Shown piece by piece: positions 1 to 4,802 of a stretch of 6,134 nucleotides of DNA; within the stretch, counting starts at the first letter, position 1, and every line of letters starts with the position of its first letter. The translations under genes were made by a program, and so were the position numbers. Source of the stretch: Blautia sp. (lineage in GTDB: Bacteria > Bacillota > Clostridia > Lachnospirales > Lachnospiraceae); NCBI GenBank assembly GCA_017420455.1, contig JAFOJB010000197.1, forward strand, positions 1-6,134, given 5' to 3'. Under the pieces are notes generated by a model that saw only the letters and a program-made list of their open reading frames with translations, searched no databases and was not told where the DNA came from.

Positions 1-44
1 ATACCTGCAAAATAGAAAGATTTCATGTCGAATGACACACGGGT

Positions 45-65
45 TATTTGTGAACAGTGCCTTAT
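45..65 (+). repeat. Left copy of a 21-nt inverted repeat flanking the repeat-protein gene
   Basis: This 21-nt stretch, core TTTGTGAACAGTGCCTTAT, matches the reverse complement of 443-463 at 20 of 21 positions. A third, weaker copy lies at 3973-3993. It overlaps the -35 and spacer of the promoter for the gene at 129. I see no direct target-site duplication outside the two arms. It may be an operator, a conserved promoter-linked motif or the end of a small mobile cassette; the sequence does not decide. Confidence 0.7.
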
Positions 66-77
66 CTGTGATATAAT
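48..77 (+). promoter_or_regulatory. Sigma-A-type promoter with extended -10 for the 21-residue-repeat protein gene
   Basis: The -10 hexamer is a perfect TATAAT (72-77) preceded by TG plus one base (69-71), an extended -10. A weaker -35, TTGTGA (48-53), lies 18 bp upstream. Transcription would start near 84, giving a leader of about 45 nt ending in the ribosome binding site at 116-122. The -35 and most of the spacer lie inside one copy of a 21-nt motif that recurs elsewhere in the window, so a regulator could bind here. Promoter assignment is from sequence only. Confidence 0.6.
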
Positions 78-128
78 GGGAATATCATCGGAAGAAGCTG
101 GATTTACACATCACCGGGAGGGTAAGAT

Positions 129-446
129 ATGGCACAGAAAAAAGGAAGCAGCAGGCCAGGGCTTTTTGGCCAGATCAATCATTACGATGAGCATGGAAAT
201 AAAATCGGTGAAAGCCGGAGAAGCTTCTGGGGAGGATTTGATGAATACGACTCGTCCGGAAACAAAATCGGCAGGAGCCGCCCGGGGTTCTTTGGCCAGA
301 TGAATCATTATGATGCCAATGGAAACAAGACAGGAGAGACACGCCGGGGTTTTTTCGGGGAGCTGAAGCATTACGATGAGTCCGGAAAGAAGACCGGACA
401 CAGTATTCCGGGCATTTTTGGAGACTGGAAGGATTATAAAGAATAA
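129..446 (+). CDS. Small protein made of 21-residue tandem repeats, function unknown
   Basis: This 105-residue protein is almost wholly tandem repeats. After MAQKK there are four complete 21-residue units (residues 6-26, 27-47, 48-68, 69-89) and a 16-residue partial unit (90-105). The consensus is roughly GxSRxGFFGQxNHYDxxGNK, with invariant YD and G-K positions. Units 1 and 3 (SRPG, NHYD) resemble each other, and units 2 and 4 (RRxF) share features, so a 42-residue pair was probably duplicated. The protein is basic, aromatic-rich and hydrophilic, with no signal peptide or membrane segment, so it is probably cytoplasmic or a binding protein. The ATG at 129 follows GGGAGGGT (116-123) at good spacing and lies behind a strong promoter. 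Tandem repeats suggest structural or ligand-binding work, but no named family or enzyme motif is recognised. The antisense strand is open over the same region because of codon use and is not taken as a gene. Confidence 0.8.
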   Translation: MAQKKGSSRPGLFGQINHYDEHGNKIGESRRSFWGGFDEYDSSGNKIGRSRPGFFGQMNHYDANGNKTGETRRGFFGELKHYDESGKKTGHSIPGIFGDWKDYKE

Positions 447-463
447 GGCACTGTACACAAATA
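443..463 (-). repeat. Right copy of the 21-nt inverted repeat, overlapping the stop codon
   Basis: Read on the minus strand, this is the same motif as 45-65 with one A-to-T change (core TTTGTGTACAGTGCCTTAT). It overlaps the TAA stop (444-446) of the repeat-protein gene. On the minus strand it is followed by TATAAT (433-438), 16 bp from TTGTGT, which has the form of a promoter pointing back into the gene. The two arms enclose about 377 bp containing only that gene. Confidence 0.7.
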
Positions 464-494
464 GCTTCCGAATTCTACTTGCCCAAATCCAAAT

Positions 495-517
495 CTGACT
501 GCGTTGTTGTCAGTCAG
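495..517. repeat. Small hairpin (7-bp stem, 9-nt loop)
   Basis: CTGACTG (495-501) and CAGTCAG (511-517) are perfect inverted arms around a 9-nt loop. No T-run follows on the plus strand, so it is not a standard terminator. It lies in the otherwise gene-free stretch 447-650, downstream of the repeat-protein gene. Role unknown. Confidence 0.45.
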
Positions 518-534
518 CGATGTAAGAAAGCACG

Positions 535-647
535 GGACTGTGAAAAAGTCACTTTTTTCTTTCCGCTGCGTGTTCCGGAATGTCTGTATTTCATGCATTC
601 CGGAACACGCGCAGAGGTCAGAGCAGGATGGTTTCACAGTCCTTTTT
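535..647 (+). repeat. Palindromic intergenic element, copy 1; possible terminator
   Basis: Outer arms GGACTGTGAAA (535-545) and TTTCACAGTCC (632-642) are perfect complements. Inside is a perfect 15-bp stem, GCGTGTTCCGGAATG (568-582) with its complement at 596-610, around a 13-nt loop. On the plus strand the outer stem is followed by TTTTT (643-647), so the element could end transcription of the repeat-protein gene. It also lies immediately past the stop of the convergent nucleoside hydrolase. The core at 577-602 resembles 4368-4393 of copy 2 at 21 of 26 positions when the palindromes are aligned, which shows this is a repeat family and not a one-off terminator. Confidence 0.65.
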
Positions 648-650
648 CTG

Positions 651-1589
651 TCAGGAATCTTTTTCGGGGTAATTGATGGCGAGCTTGCAGAACAGATCTT
701 CCAGATCCAGCCGGGCATTCATCTTATGATATACCCGCACCTTTCTGGAGGAATTTCCGGGAAGATATTTCATTGTCTCCGGATCCACGCGCGGGGCGTC
801 TTTCATGGTATAGTAATCCTCCTGCTCCTGTTCTTCCAGAAGAGCAGCTACAACACCTTCATCCCCCAGATTCCAGGTTTCACCCTGCGGCCAGTGAGAA
901 ATGTCCTTAAGCTGCAGATTTAATTCTGCCATCTGTTTCAGCAGATACGCGCCGATCTTCCCGTGGGGTTCGACTTTGTACTGCAGCTCTGCAAGACTTG
1001 TGGTAAAGGTTTTATACACTCCCTTCGGCACCTGCCAGAGCGGCATGGAGGACGAGAACAGGACATTGGCGGCATGTACATCGTTCGCCAGGTTAAATTC
1101 CTGTCCTCCTTCCGGGTAATTGCCCCCGCCGATCCAGATGGCCGTCATCCTCCCGCAGATCCGTGGTTCCATAAGGATGGCGCTGGCCAGATCTGTTACC
1201 GCGCCCTGAAGGCCGATGTAGAGCGGTCTTTCATCATCTTTCATGGCTTCTTCGATAATAAAGCGGGCGCCTTCGCTGTCCAGCGGCGTATTTTCATCCG
1301 GCATGGCGCTGCCTGTGCCTTCATAAACCGGATATTTCCCCTTAAGATGCATAAGCTCCAGGATCAGATTGATCTCATCGATACTGGCTTTGGCGGACAG
1401 TCCTTCCCCGTATCTGTAGTCTCCGCTGAGCCTGAAATGCGCGCCTACGATTCCCCTGACATCCAGTTTGTCCGTCATCAGGATATGGGCAATGGTGAAC
1501 TGGTCATCGGCTTCGTTTTTTGCATCCGTATGGCAGATGTAGCGTACTTTTTTGGTCTCCGGTACTGTGAAATGATAATTCGGCCACAT
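651..1589 (-). CDS. Nucleoside hydrolase family protein (inosine/uridine-preferring type, atypical motif)
   Basis: The 312-residue length is typical of nucleoside hydrolases, which cleave the N-glycosidic bond of ribonucleosides to base plus ribose using a bound calcium. The N-terminal metal motif appears as HTDAKNEADD (residues 20-29), keeping the Asp residues at 22, 28 and 29 in place of the classical DTDPGxDD. Further family signatures are GLQGAVTDLA (126-135) with the metal-ligand Thr position, WIGGGN (152-157), EFNLANDVHAA (164-174) and LGDEG (241-245), where the Asp of the usual HD pair is kept but the His is Gly. No signal peptide is seen, so it is cytoplasmic. The ATG at 1589 is chosen because AAAGGAGAA precedes it; an upstream in-frame Met at 1715 would add 42 unrelated residues through the promoter region. 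Substrate cannot be told, and the altered motifs may mean an unusual ribosyl substrate. It is divergent from the macro-domain gene. Confidence 0.85.
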   Translation of the reverse strand: MWPNYHFTVPETKKVRYICHTDAKNEADDQFTIAHILMTDKLDVRGIVGAHFRLSGDYRYGEGLSAKASIDEINLILELMHLKGKYPVYEGTGSAMPDENTPLDSEGARFIIEEAMKDDERPLYIGLQGAVTDLASAILMEPRICGRMTAIWIGGGNYPEGGQEFNLANDVHAANVLFSSSMPLWQVPKGVYKTFTTSLAELQYKVEPHGKIGAYLLKQMAELNLQLKDISHWPQGETWNLGDEGVVAALLEEQEQEDYYTMKDAPRVDPETMKYLPGNSSRKVRVYHKMNARLDLEDLFCKLAINYPEKDS

Positions 1590-1649
1590 ATAAGTTCTCC
1601 TTTCCTGAGAAAACAGCGTGCGATAACTGCAAAAATATTCTGTAGCATT

Positions 1650-1679
1650 ATAATACCATATTGAGATATAATGTGTAAA
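1650..1679 (-). promoter_or_regulatory. Promoter for the nucleoside hydrolase gene
   Basis: On the minus strand TTTACA (1679-1674) is separated by 18 bp from TATTAT (1655-1650), and TG plus one base precedes the -10, making it extended. A second overlapping TATAAT lies three bases further on. It overlaps the -10 of the opposite promoter for the macro gene, so the two may compete. Confidence 0.5.
1667..1672 (+). promoter_or_regulatory. -10 element for the macro-domain gene
   Basis: A perfect TATAAT lies 37 bases before the start codon and would give a leader of about 30 nt containing the ribosome binding site GGAAAGGAG (1692-1700). No good -35 is seen at 16-18 bp upstream, so an activator may be needed. 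It lies between the -35 and -10 of the divergent nucleoside hydrolase promoter. Confidence 0.45.
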
Positions 1680-1708
1680 ACAGAAACAGGCGGAAAGGAG
1701 TGTCATCA

Positions 1709-3076
1709 ATGCCATTCAGGATTGTCCGTAATGACATCACAAAGATGAATACAGAGGCGATTGTCAACACAGCGAATGAGCATCCGACTGTCGGGACAGG
1801 ATGTGATCATGCTGTTTATATGGCTGCCGGATATGAAGAACTGCTTGCATACCGCAGGGAGCACATCGGATTTGTGAAGGAAGGCGACGCGTTTATCACG
1901 CCTGGATTTCATCTTCCGGCAAAGTATATCATTCATGCGGTAAGCCCGCTGTTTATAGATGGAAAGCATGAAGAGGAAGGACTGCTCCGCTCCTGTTATC
2001 GGAAGAGCCTTGCCCTGGCGGCGGAAAACGGGATCCGGTCCATCGCTTTTCCGCTGATTTCGACCGGCGGATTCGGTTATCCCAAAGAGGAAGGCATGCG
2101 GATCGCCGTCGACGAGATACATGCGTTTCTCCTGAACTCGGATATGCAGGTCTGCCTTGTCGTCTTTGATGAGAAGGCGACAAGGATGGGGAAAAATCTG
2201 TATCCCGATCTGGAGGCCTATATTGATCTCAATTATGTCCGGGAGCGGCGCGAGGAGGAGTATGGCCGCCCCTGGCATGGCGCTTCGGCTGCCCGGGAAG
2301 AAGCTTACCAGGAAGAAATGTCGTCTGCTCCGGCTGGATTCAGAGAGGAACGCCGCCGGAGAAGGCACCTGGAGAAACTGGAAGACGCTGATTTCAGGGC
2401 AGGTGGAGACAGACCGCATCCACCGCTGGCAGCACCCGGGAAAAAAGCAGGAAAGGGCCTGCTGCAGTCTGTCTTTCAGAAATCTGAATCGTCGAAAGCC
2501 CGGGCTTCTGTTTCTGCATATGATGAGGACATGCGGGAATCCGGATTATTTCACAGGGCAGACGCTGCCCTCGAAGAAGAGGCGCTCAGGGAAGAAGATA
2601 CTCTGTTTGAGGATACTCTGTTTGAGGAAGATTCTTTATCTGAGAAAGAGGCTGACCAGGATGAAGAAGAAATCGTTGATGAAGATGCCGCTTTCGAGGA
2701 AATGGAGCGCAGGCTTGCAGAGCGGATTGCGCACATGTCCGATACATTTCCGCAGTATCTGCTGTATCTGATCGACCAGAAGGGCATGGAGAATGCCGAG
2801 GTGTATAAAAGGGCTATTGTTGACAAGAAGGTCTTTTCCAAGATCAAGAACAATCCGGATTATCATCCGCAGAAGCTGACGGCTCTGTGTCTGTGTATCG
2901 GTGCAAAACTGAATCTGGATGAATCGAGAGATCTGCTGGCAAGGGCGGGATATGCGCTGTCTCCCTGCGATAAAACGGATATTATTTTTTCCTACTTTAT
3001 CGAACATGGGATCTACGACATGATCGAGCTTGATATCCAGCTGGAAGAGCACGGACTGCCCTGCATCATTACCTGA
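1709..3076 (+). CDS. Macro-domain protein with acidic linker and C-terminal HTH-like helical domain
   Basis: This 455-residue protein has three parts. Residues 1 to about 177 form a macro domain, a fold that binds ADP-ribose and in some members removes it from proteins or metabolites. Visible signatures are NDIT (8-11) with the adenine-binding Asp9, AIVNTAN (17-23), the loop GTGCDHAV (29-36), YIIHAVSP (73-80) and PLISTGGFGYP (115-125). Residues about 178-342 are a charged, probably disordered linker, first Arg/Glu-rich and then strongly acidic, with a 15-bp tandem duplication. Residues about 343-455 form a helical domain; YKRAIVDKKVFSKIKNNP followed by a Leu-rich helix and RAGYALS resembles an XRE-like helix-turn-helix and recurs, from memory, in Firmicutes macro and vWA-linked proteins. 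The ATG at 1709 is chosen because the GTG at 1700 lies inside the ribosome binding site. Macro-domain call is firm; the DNA-binding idea for the C-terminus is inference. Confidence 0.85.
   Translation: MPFRIVRNDITKMNTEAIVNTANEHPTVGTGCDHAVYMAAGYEELLAYRREHIGFVKEGDAFITPGFHLPAKYIIHAVSPLFIDGKHEEEGLLRSCYRKSLALAAENGIRSIAFPLISTGGFGYPKEEGMRIAVDEIHAFLLNSDMQVCLVVFDEKATRMGKNLYPDLEAYIDLNYVRERREEEYGRPWHGASAAREEAYQEEMSSAPAGFREERRRRRHLEKLEDADFRAGGDRPHPPLAAPGKKAGKGLLQSVFQKSESSKARASVSAYDEDMRESGLFHRADAALEEEALREEDTLFEDTLFEEDSLSEKEADQDEEEIVDEDAAFEEMERRLAERIAHMSDTFPQYLLYLIDQKGMENAEVYKRAIVDKKVFSKIKNNPDYHPQKLTALCLCIGAKLNLDESRDLLARAGYALSPCDKTDIIFSYFIEHGIYDMIELDIQLEEHGLPCIIT
2597..2626 (+). repeat. 15-bp perfect tandem duplication inside the macro gene linker
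   Basis: GATACTCTGTTTGAG occurs twice in a row (2597-2611 and 2612-2626). It is in frame and encodes DTLFE twice within the acidic linker. It is likely a replication-slippage duplication tolerated in a disordered segment, and may vary in copy number between strains. Confidence 0.85.
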
Positions 3077-3083
3077 AAAGGAG

Positions 3084-3102
3084 GGTCGCTTTCAAAGCGA
3101 CC
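3084..3102 (+). other. Perfect hairpin just after the macro gene, next to an orphan ribosome-binding-like sequence
   Basis: GGTCGCTTTCAAAGCGACC is a perfect palindrome able to form a stem of about 8 bp with a 3-nt loop, starting 8 bases after the macro stop codon. The nearest T-run (3115-3118) is 12 bases past the stem, so it is at best a weak intrinsic terminator. A perfect AAAGGAGG (3077-3084) overlaps the foot of the stem, yet no ATG, GTG or TTG follows at usable spacing. Confidence 0.55.
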
Positions 3103-3119
3103 GGTCTGCCGCGCTTTTC

Positions 3120-3128
3120 TGTTATACT
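3120..3128 (+). promoter_or_regulatory. Candidate extended -10 promoter for the vWA gene
   Basis: TG plus one base followed by TATACT (3123-3128) matches an extended -10. No recognisable -35 lies 16-18 bp upstream. It would give a leader of about 107 nt before the vWA start. The vWA gene could instead be read through from the macro gene, 165 bp away in the same direction. Confidence 0.35.
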
Positions 3129-3241
3129 GACCTTACAGCAAGAGGAAAACGGAAGAAGCTGCCGGAAAACTGCCTGCGCAGTTTACACAGGAGTTTCCGA
3201 CAGATCTTTAGCTGCCCTGGCAGCGGAAAGAGAGGTCAGAT

Positions 3242-3916
3242 ATGAAAAAGGGGTTGACAGAACTGGTATTTATCATTGACAGGAGCGGTTCCATGTCCGG
3301 TCTGGAAGCCGATACGATCGGCGGGTTTAACGGTCTGCTGGAGAAGCAGAAAAAAGAGGACGGGGACGCATATGTTTCGGTTGTTCTTTTTGACGATCAG
3401 ACAGAGGTTCTTTATGACCGCGTCGATATCCGGAAAATCGAGCCGATGAATGACAGGCAGTACTATGTCCGGGGCTGCACGGCGCTTCTGGATGCTGTCG
3501 GCGGCGCGATCCATCATATTAAAAACGTGCACAAGTACGCACGGGAAGAGGATGTACCGGAAAAGACGCTTTTCATTATTACCACGGACGGGATGGAAAA
3601 CGCAAGCCGTCAGTACAGCTTTGACAAGGTACGCCAGATGGTAGAGCACGAGAAAGAAGAGCATCATTGGGAGTTTCTGTTCCTGGGCGCAAATATGGAT
3701 GCCATTCAGGTAGCCGGGAGATTTGGTATTAAGGCCAGCCGCGCTGTGAATTTTGAAAATGACGGCGTTGGAACAAGGCTGAATTATGACGTGATGTCAA
3801 AAGCCGTCAGCTGTGCAAGAATGTCCGCATCGGCGATGGAGATGGAAGAAGAATTGGATCAGGATACATTGTTTGCACCGATCCGTGAGGATTTTATGCG
3901 GAGACACAGAGGGTAA
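3242..3916 (+). CDS. von Willebrand factor A (vWA) domain protein with intact MIDAS
   Basis: The 224-residue protein is essentially one vWA domain. Its metal-ion-dependent adhesion site is complete: DRSGS (residues 13-17, the DxSxS motif), Thr80 in RGCTALLDA (77-85) and Asp116 in ITTDGMEN (113-120). WEFLFLGANMDA follows as the late strand. There is no signal peptide or membrane helix, so it is a cytoplasmic vWA protein, closer to TerY-like stress-system proteins than to surface adhesins. These domains bind a divalent metal and a partner protein. The start ATG has AGAGGT (3231-3236) at 5-nt spacing. The C-terminal 30 residues are rich in Met and Glu (ARMSASAMEMEEELDQ), a helical tail. It lies 165 bp after the macro gene on the same strand, which supports a shared pathway. 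The partner and target are unknown. Confidence 0.87.
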   Translation: MKKGLTELVFIIDRSGSMSGLEADTIGGFNGLLEKQKKEDGDAYVSVVLFDDQTEVLYDRVDIRKIEPMNDRQYYVRGCTALLDAVGGAIHHIKNVHKYAREEDVPEKTLFIITTDGMENASRQYSFDKVRQMVEHEKEEHHWEFLFLGANMDAIQVAGRFGIKASRAVNFENDGVGTRLNYDVMSKAVSCARMSASAMEMEEELDQDTLFAPIREDFMRRHRG

Positions 3917-3919
3917 CGG

Positions 3920-3967
3920 GAATCCGGGCGGCAGATGGAAAAGACAGGCGGTTTTTTTCACAGCCCC
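3920..3967. repeat. Truncated copy of the palindromic intergenic element (one end only)
   Basis: GGTTTTTTTCACAGCCCC (3950-3967) corresponds to the right end of the element at 4325-4434, and the preceding bases (GATGGAAAAG at 3934-3943) also align with GATGGAAAGG there. No matching left arm is present, so it is a remnant lacking half of the palindrome. It sits directly after the vWA gene. Confidence 0.55.
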
Positions 3968-3972
3968 TGCGT

Positions 3973-3993
3973 TGTCTGTGTACAGTGCCTAAC
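3973..3993 (+). repeat. Third copy of the 21-nt motif seen around the repeat-protein gene
   Basis: TGTGTACAGTGCCT (3977-3990) is identical over 14 bases to the copy at 443-463 (reverse strand); over 21 positions 17 match. It lies upstream of the 92-residue protein gene. GATAAT (3994-3999) follows at once and could act as a -10 with TTGTCT (3972-3977) as -35 at 16-bp spacing. As with copy 1, the motif sits in promoter position. Confidence 0.5.
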
Positions 3994-4042
3994 GATAATT
4001 CCTGACGGAACTTCGGGTGCTGCGGAAAGTGGTGGTGGACAG

Positions 4043-4321
4043 ATGAATGAATGGACAAAGGCGAAGGAAGAGCTTGTGCGCGCAATCCGGGAGCTTGGTT
4101 TCCGGGAGGAGCTGGGAGAGGCGGCAGCCAGAACTCTGGGGAGCCCGAAGGCAATGGAAAGGATGACGGCATATCTGCATTATGTGAAGCCGCGAAAAGA
4201 GGAGCTTGTGGTGGATGAGATGCTTGCCATCTGCAGCGAGATTGAGGCCTGGCGCGAGAAGAAGGCCAGTGAGGAGGCCAACGCAAAGTACAATGAAATG
4301 CTGTATTATGGACTGAAATGA
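4043..4321 (+). CDS. Small helical protein of 92 residues, function unknown
   Basis: The protein is highly charged and predicted to be all helix: MNEWTKAKEELVRAIREL at the start, then AARTLGSPKAMERMTAYLHYV (residues about 29-49), then a Glu/Lys-rich helix around EMLAICSEIEAWREKK, and a short YNEMLYYGLK tail. It has no signal peptide, membrane segment or metal motif. Small proteins of this pattern occur in Lachnospiraceae as uncharacterised proteins as far as I recall, and no function is known to me. The start at 4043 is chosen because GGTGGTGG (4031-4038) precedes it; the earlier in-frame ATG at 3935 would run through the repeat remnant and promoter-like region. It lies 126 bp after the vWA gene on the same strand but probably has its own promoter. 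The helical pattern could suit a protein-protein adaptor. Confidence 0.72.
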   Translation: MNEWTKAKEELVRAIRELGFREELGEAAARTLGSPKAMERMTAYLHYVKPRKEELVVDEMLAICSEIEAWREKKASEEANAKYNEMLYYGLK

Positions 4322-4324
4322 AAA

Positions 4325-4434
4325 GGGGCTGTGAAAAAGTCCTGTCCTGACCACCTGTATGTCCTGCGGGATGCCTGAATTACAGGCATTCCGACAGACA
4401 GGATGGAAAGGATGGCGGCTTTTTTCACAGCCCC
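4325..4434. repeat. Palindromic intergenic element, copy 2; likely terminator between convergent genes
   Basis: Outer arms GGGGCTGTGAAAAA (4325-4338) and TTTTTCACAGCCCC (4421-4434) pair perfectly over 14 bp. An inner stem pairs 4367-4377 with 4383-4393 (CGGGATGCCTG with CAGGCATTCCG, one G-T pair) around a 5-nt loop, and CCTGTC (4341-4346) can pair with GACAGG (4397-4402). Read on the minus strand, the outer stem is followed by TTTT (4324-4321), suiting termination of the small peptide gene. It fills the gap between two genes pointing at each other. Confidence 0.7.
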
Positions 4435-4449
4435 GAAAACTCGCGGCTA

Positions 4450-4656
4450 TCAAAGGGAGGTCGCTGAGAATTTGTTCTGCTTCTGGGAGGAACCGGGTTT
4501 TTTCCCGGGGATCAGAGTAAGGCAGCCGCTGGATTCATAACGGGTACCGCTCTGCGCGAGGGCCCGGGTGGAGGTATAACGTACGCCGCTCTGTACAACT
4601 GCATGGGTTCCGCCATTGATTTCTGTGAGTACTTCGTCATTGATTTTGTTCATCAT
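4450..4656 (-). CDS. Small peptide with double-glycine leader (bacteriocin or RiPP-like precursor candidate)
   Basis: This 68-residue product begins MMNKINDEVLTEINGG, a double-glycine leader: Gly15-Gly16 at -2/-1, Ile13 at -4, Leu10 at -7 and hydrophobic Ile5 at -12. Such leaders are removed by C39-type peptidases during export of bacteriocins and related peptides. The predicted 52-residue core holds two 13-residue repeats, VVQSGVRYTSTRA (20-32) and LAQSGTRYESSGC (33-45), sharing QSGxRYxS, with one Cys (45) and a basic, Lys/Ser/Gln-rich tail. The repeat is visible in DNA as 17-nt segments at 4538 and 4577, 39 bp apart. AGGAG (4666-4670 on the minus strand) sits 9 bases before the first ATG; a second ATG follows immediately. 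No modification enzyme lies in the window. A divergent ABC exporter starts 297 bp away. Secreted-peptide status is inferred; a toxin, signal or modified peptide are all possible. Confidence 0.65.
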   Translation of the reverse strand: MMNKINDEVLTEINGGTHAVVQSGVRYTSTRALAQSGTRYESSGCLTLIPGKKPGSSQKQNKFSATSL

Positions 4657-4786
4657 TGTTCTGATCTCCTTTTCTTATCTTTTTTATATTTTTTCTTCTG
4701 ATTGATTTTGTGTAAGTCACAGGGACAGGTGCCTTGACGCATTTGCCTTTGTGATTTTTTTGTCCTGTCCTTTGAACTGAGGAAAC

Positions 4787-4795
4787 TATAACACA
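4787..4795 (-). promoter_or_regulatory. Candidate extended -10 promoter for the double-glycine peptide gene
   Basis: On the minus strand TG plus one base precedes TATAGT, an extended -10, about 130 bases before the peptide start codon. No good -35 is seen. Just upstream in the minus-strand sense lie the direct repeats at 4803-4820, placed where an activator could assist RNA polymerase. The leader between promoter and gene is AT-rich and has no recognised riboswitch. Confidence 0.35.
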
Positions 4796-4802
4796 TGTTT
4801 TA

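Noticed and set aside
111..458. 115-residue antisense open frame over the repeat-protein gene
   Set aside because: It has no ribosome binding site and mirrors the tandem repeats of the sense gene, so its openness follows from repeat codon use.
963..1664. 233-residue plus-strand open frame inside the nucleoside hydrolase gene
   Set aside because: It is antisense to a clear enzyme family, has no family signature and no convincing start signal.
1706..2419. 237-residue minus-strand open frame inside the macro gene
   Set aside because: It is antisense to a clear macro domain and has no recognisable domain of its own.
2157..2771. 204-residue frame-shifted open frame within the macro gene
   Set aside because: It is rich in Arg and Lys from reading acidic codons out of frame; the correct frame carries the macro and C-terminal domains.
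3030..3245. 71-residue open frame ending in an ATGA overlap with the vWA start
   Set aside because: The overlap looks like translational coupling, but the only start is a TTG within the macro gene without a good ribosome binding site, and the product resembles no family.
3935..4042. N-terminal extension of the 92-residue protein to an earlier ATG
   Set aside because: The extra 36 residues are read through the repeat remnant and promoter-like motif; the internal ATG has its own ribosome binding site.
4723..4770. Inverted GGACAGG and CCTGTCC arms in the peptide-exporter intergenic region
   Set aside because: Only 7 bp with a 34-nt loop; too weak to call a riboswitch, terminator or element end.
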